6,803 bases of DNA, taken from positions 1 to 6,803 of the forward strand of contig JALTKC010000128.1 in the NCBI GenBank assembly GCA_027076245.1, read 5' to 3'. The stretch is from Gammaproteobacteria bacterium. GTDB taxonomy: Bacteria > Pseudomonadota > Gammaproteobacteria > GRL18. Below are positions 6,189 through 6,803 of this stretch, piece after piece. A program made the position numbers and the translations under genes. Within the stretch, counting starts at the first letter, position 1, and the number at the start of each line of letters is the position of its first letter. The notes beneath the pieces were generated by a model. That model was not told the origin of the DNA and did not search any database. It was given only the letters and a program-made list of their open reading frames with translations.

Positions 6189-6803
6189 ATGAAAATACTA
6201 CACATACTGGATCATTCCATACCACTGCACAGCGGCTATACCTTCCGTACCCGCGCAATTCTGGAGCAGCAGAAAAAACTGGGCTGGGAAACATTTCATC
6301 TGACAGGGCCCAAACACAATCTGGTAGCAAAACCTGAAAACACAGAAGAAGTCATAGATGGTCTAAAATTTTATCGTTCTAATGATTTAACCGGTATCTG
6401 GACATTGCCAGTCATTAACCAGTGGTCTGTCGTAAAAGCCATACAGAACCGACTGGATGAGATTATTCCCGAATTAAAACCAGACATTATCCATGCCCAC
6501 TCTCCAGCATTAAATGGTTTGGCCGCCGTAAAAGCAGGAAAAAAATATAATATACCCGTAGTGTATGAAATCAGGGCTTTCTGGGAAGACGCTGCAGTGG
6601 ATCACGGCACCAGTAAAGAATGGGGACTCAGATACCGAATAACCCGTGCAATGGAAACCTATGTTATAAAAAATGCTCAGGCAGTAACCACAATCTGTGA
6701 AGGCTTAAGACAGGACATCGTTCAGCGTGGTGTGGAAGAAAACAAGGTAACCGTAATACCCAATGCCGTGGATCTAGACAAATTTTCTCACAATACAGAA
6801 AAA
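6189..6803 (+). CDS. PEP-CTERM/exosortase A-associated glycosyltransferase, Daro_2409 type (5' part only)
   Basis: An open frame of 205 codons runs from ATG at 6189 to the right edge without a stop. It is the N-terminal half of a GT4-type glycosyltransferase of roughly 400 residues. It begins MKILHILDHSIPLHSGYTF (residues 1-19), a hallmark of the TIGR04063-like family found with exosortase A. Further matches to the GT-B N-terminal domain are PDIIHAHSPALNGLAA (98-113), VVYEIRAFWEDAAV (124-137) and, near the domain boundary, TTICEGLRQDI and VIPNAVDLDKF. It should add a sugar to the growing lipid-linked repeat unit in the cytoplasm; the sugar is unknown. The donor-binding C-terminal domain with its E-x7-E motif is outside the window. 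It lies 60 bases after the amidotransferase, separated by the palindromic repeat, and is the least tightly packed gene here. Confidence 0.92.
   Translation, partial: MKILHILDHSIPLHSGYTFRTRAILEQQKKLGWETFHLTGPKHNLVAKPENTEEVIDGLKFYRSNDLTGIWTLPVINQWSVVKAIQNRLDEIIPELKPDIIHAHSPALNGLAAVKAGKKYNIPVVYEIRAFWEDAAVDHGTSKEWGLRYRITRAMETYVIKNAQAVTTICEGLRQDIVQRGVEENKVTVIPNAVDLDKFSHNTEK

Noticed and set aside
6010..6330. Minus-strand open frame of 106 codons
   Set aside because: It overlaps the 3' end of the amidotransferase, the palindromic repeat and the start of the glycosyltransferase. Its LTLTLSQRERE peptide is the known translation of the repeat, so it is spurious.

Overview
The window is an interior slice of an exopolysaccharide locus of the exosortase A (XrtA/EpsH) PEP-CTERM type. 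All genes lie on the + strand and are tightly packed, as in one operon. The gene set and order point to a Gram-negative proteobacterium that makes an extracellular polysaccharide and sorts PEP-CTERM proteins: FemAB-like protein, sugar transferase 1, exosortase A fused to EpsI, sugar transferase 2, asparagine-synthase-like amidotransferase, then a Daro_2409-type glycosyltransferase. The moderately AT-rich coding sequence and a 'CCCTCTCCC...GGGAGAGGG' palindromic repeat fit a gammaproteobacterium better than the GC-rich betaproteobacteria with similar loci. I cannot name a genus.

Layout: 1-211 holds the last 69 codons of a FemAB-related protein. 211-1449 is a GT4-type transferase (TIGR03087-like) that starts inside the femAB stop (TGATG). 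1453-3003 is exosortase A with its Cys/Arg/His residues intact and a C-terminal EpsI domain. 3003-4187 is a second GT4-type transferase (TIGR03088-like) that starts inside the xrtA stop (TAATG). 4166-4213 is a 16-bp unit repeated three times across the end of that gene. 4224-6128 is a class II glutamine-dependent amidotransferase/asparagine synthase (TIGR03108-like). 6144-6176 is a REP-like hairpin repeat. 6189 to the window edge is the first 205 codons of a third glycosyltransferase (TIGR04063-like). No gene-free stretch exceeds 60 bases.

How it fits together (inference from family knowledge): the three glycosyltransferases build a repeat unit. The FemAB-like and AsnB-like proteins probably decorate it with an aminoacyl or amide group. 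XrtA in the inner membrane processes PEP-CTERM proteins that accompany the polymer at the cell surface, and EpsI is its usual partner domain. No PEP-CTERM substrate, polymerase, chain-length regulator or PrsK/PrsR regulator is in this window; they would lie outside it.

The system is known rather than new. The parts most worth a second look are small: the tandem repeat at the stp2-asnB junction, the mobile-looking palindrome between asnB and the last gene with its possible ribosome-binding role, and the unknown acceptor of the amidotransferase.
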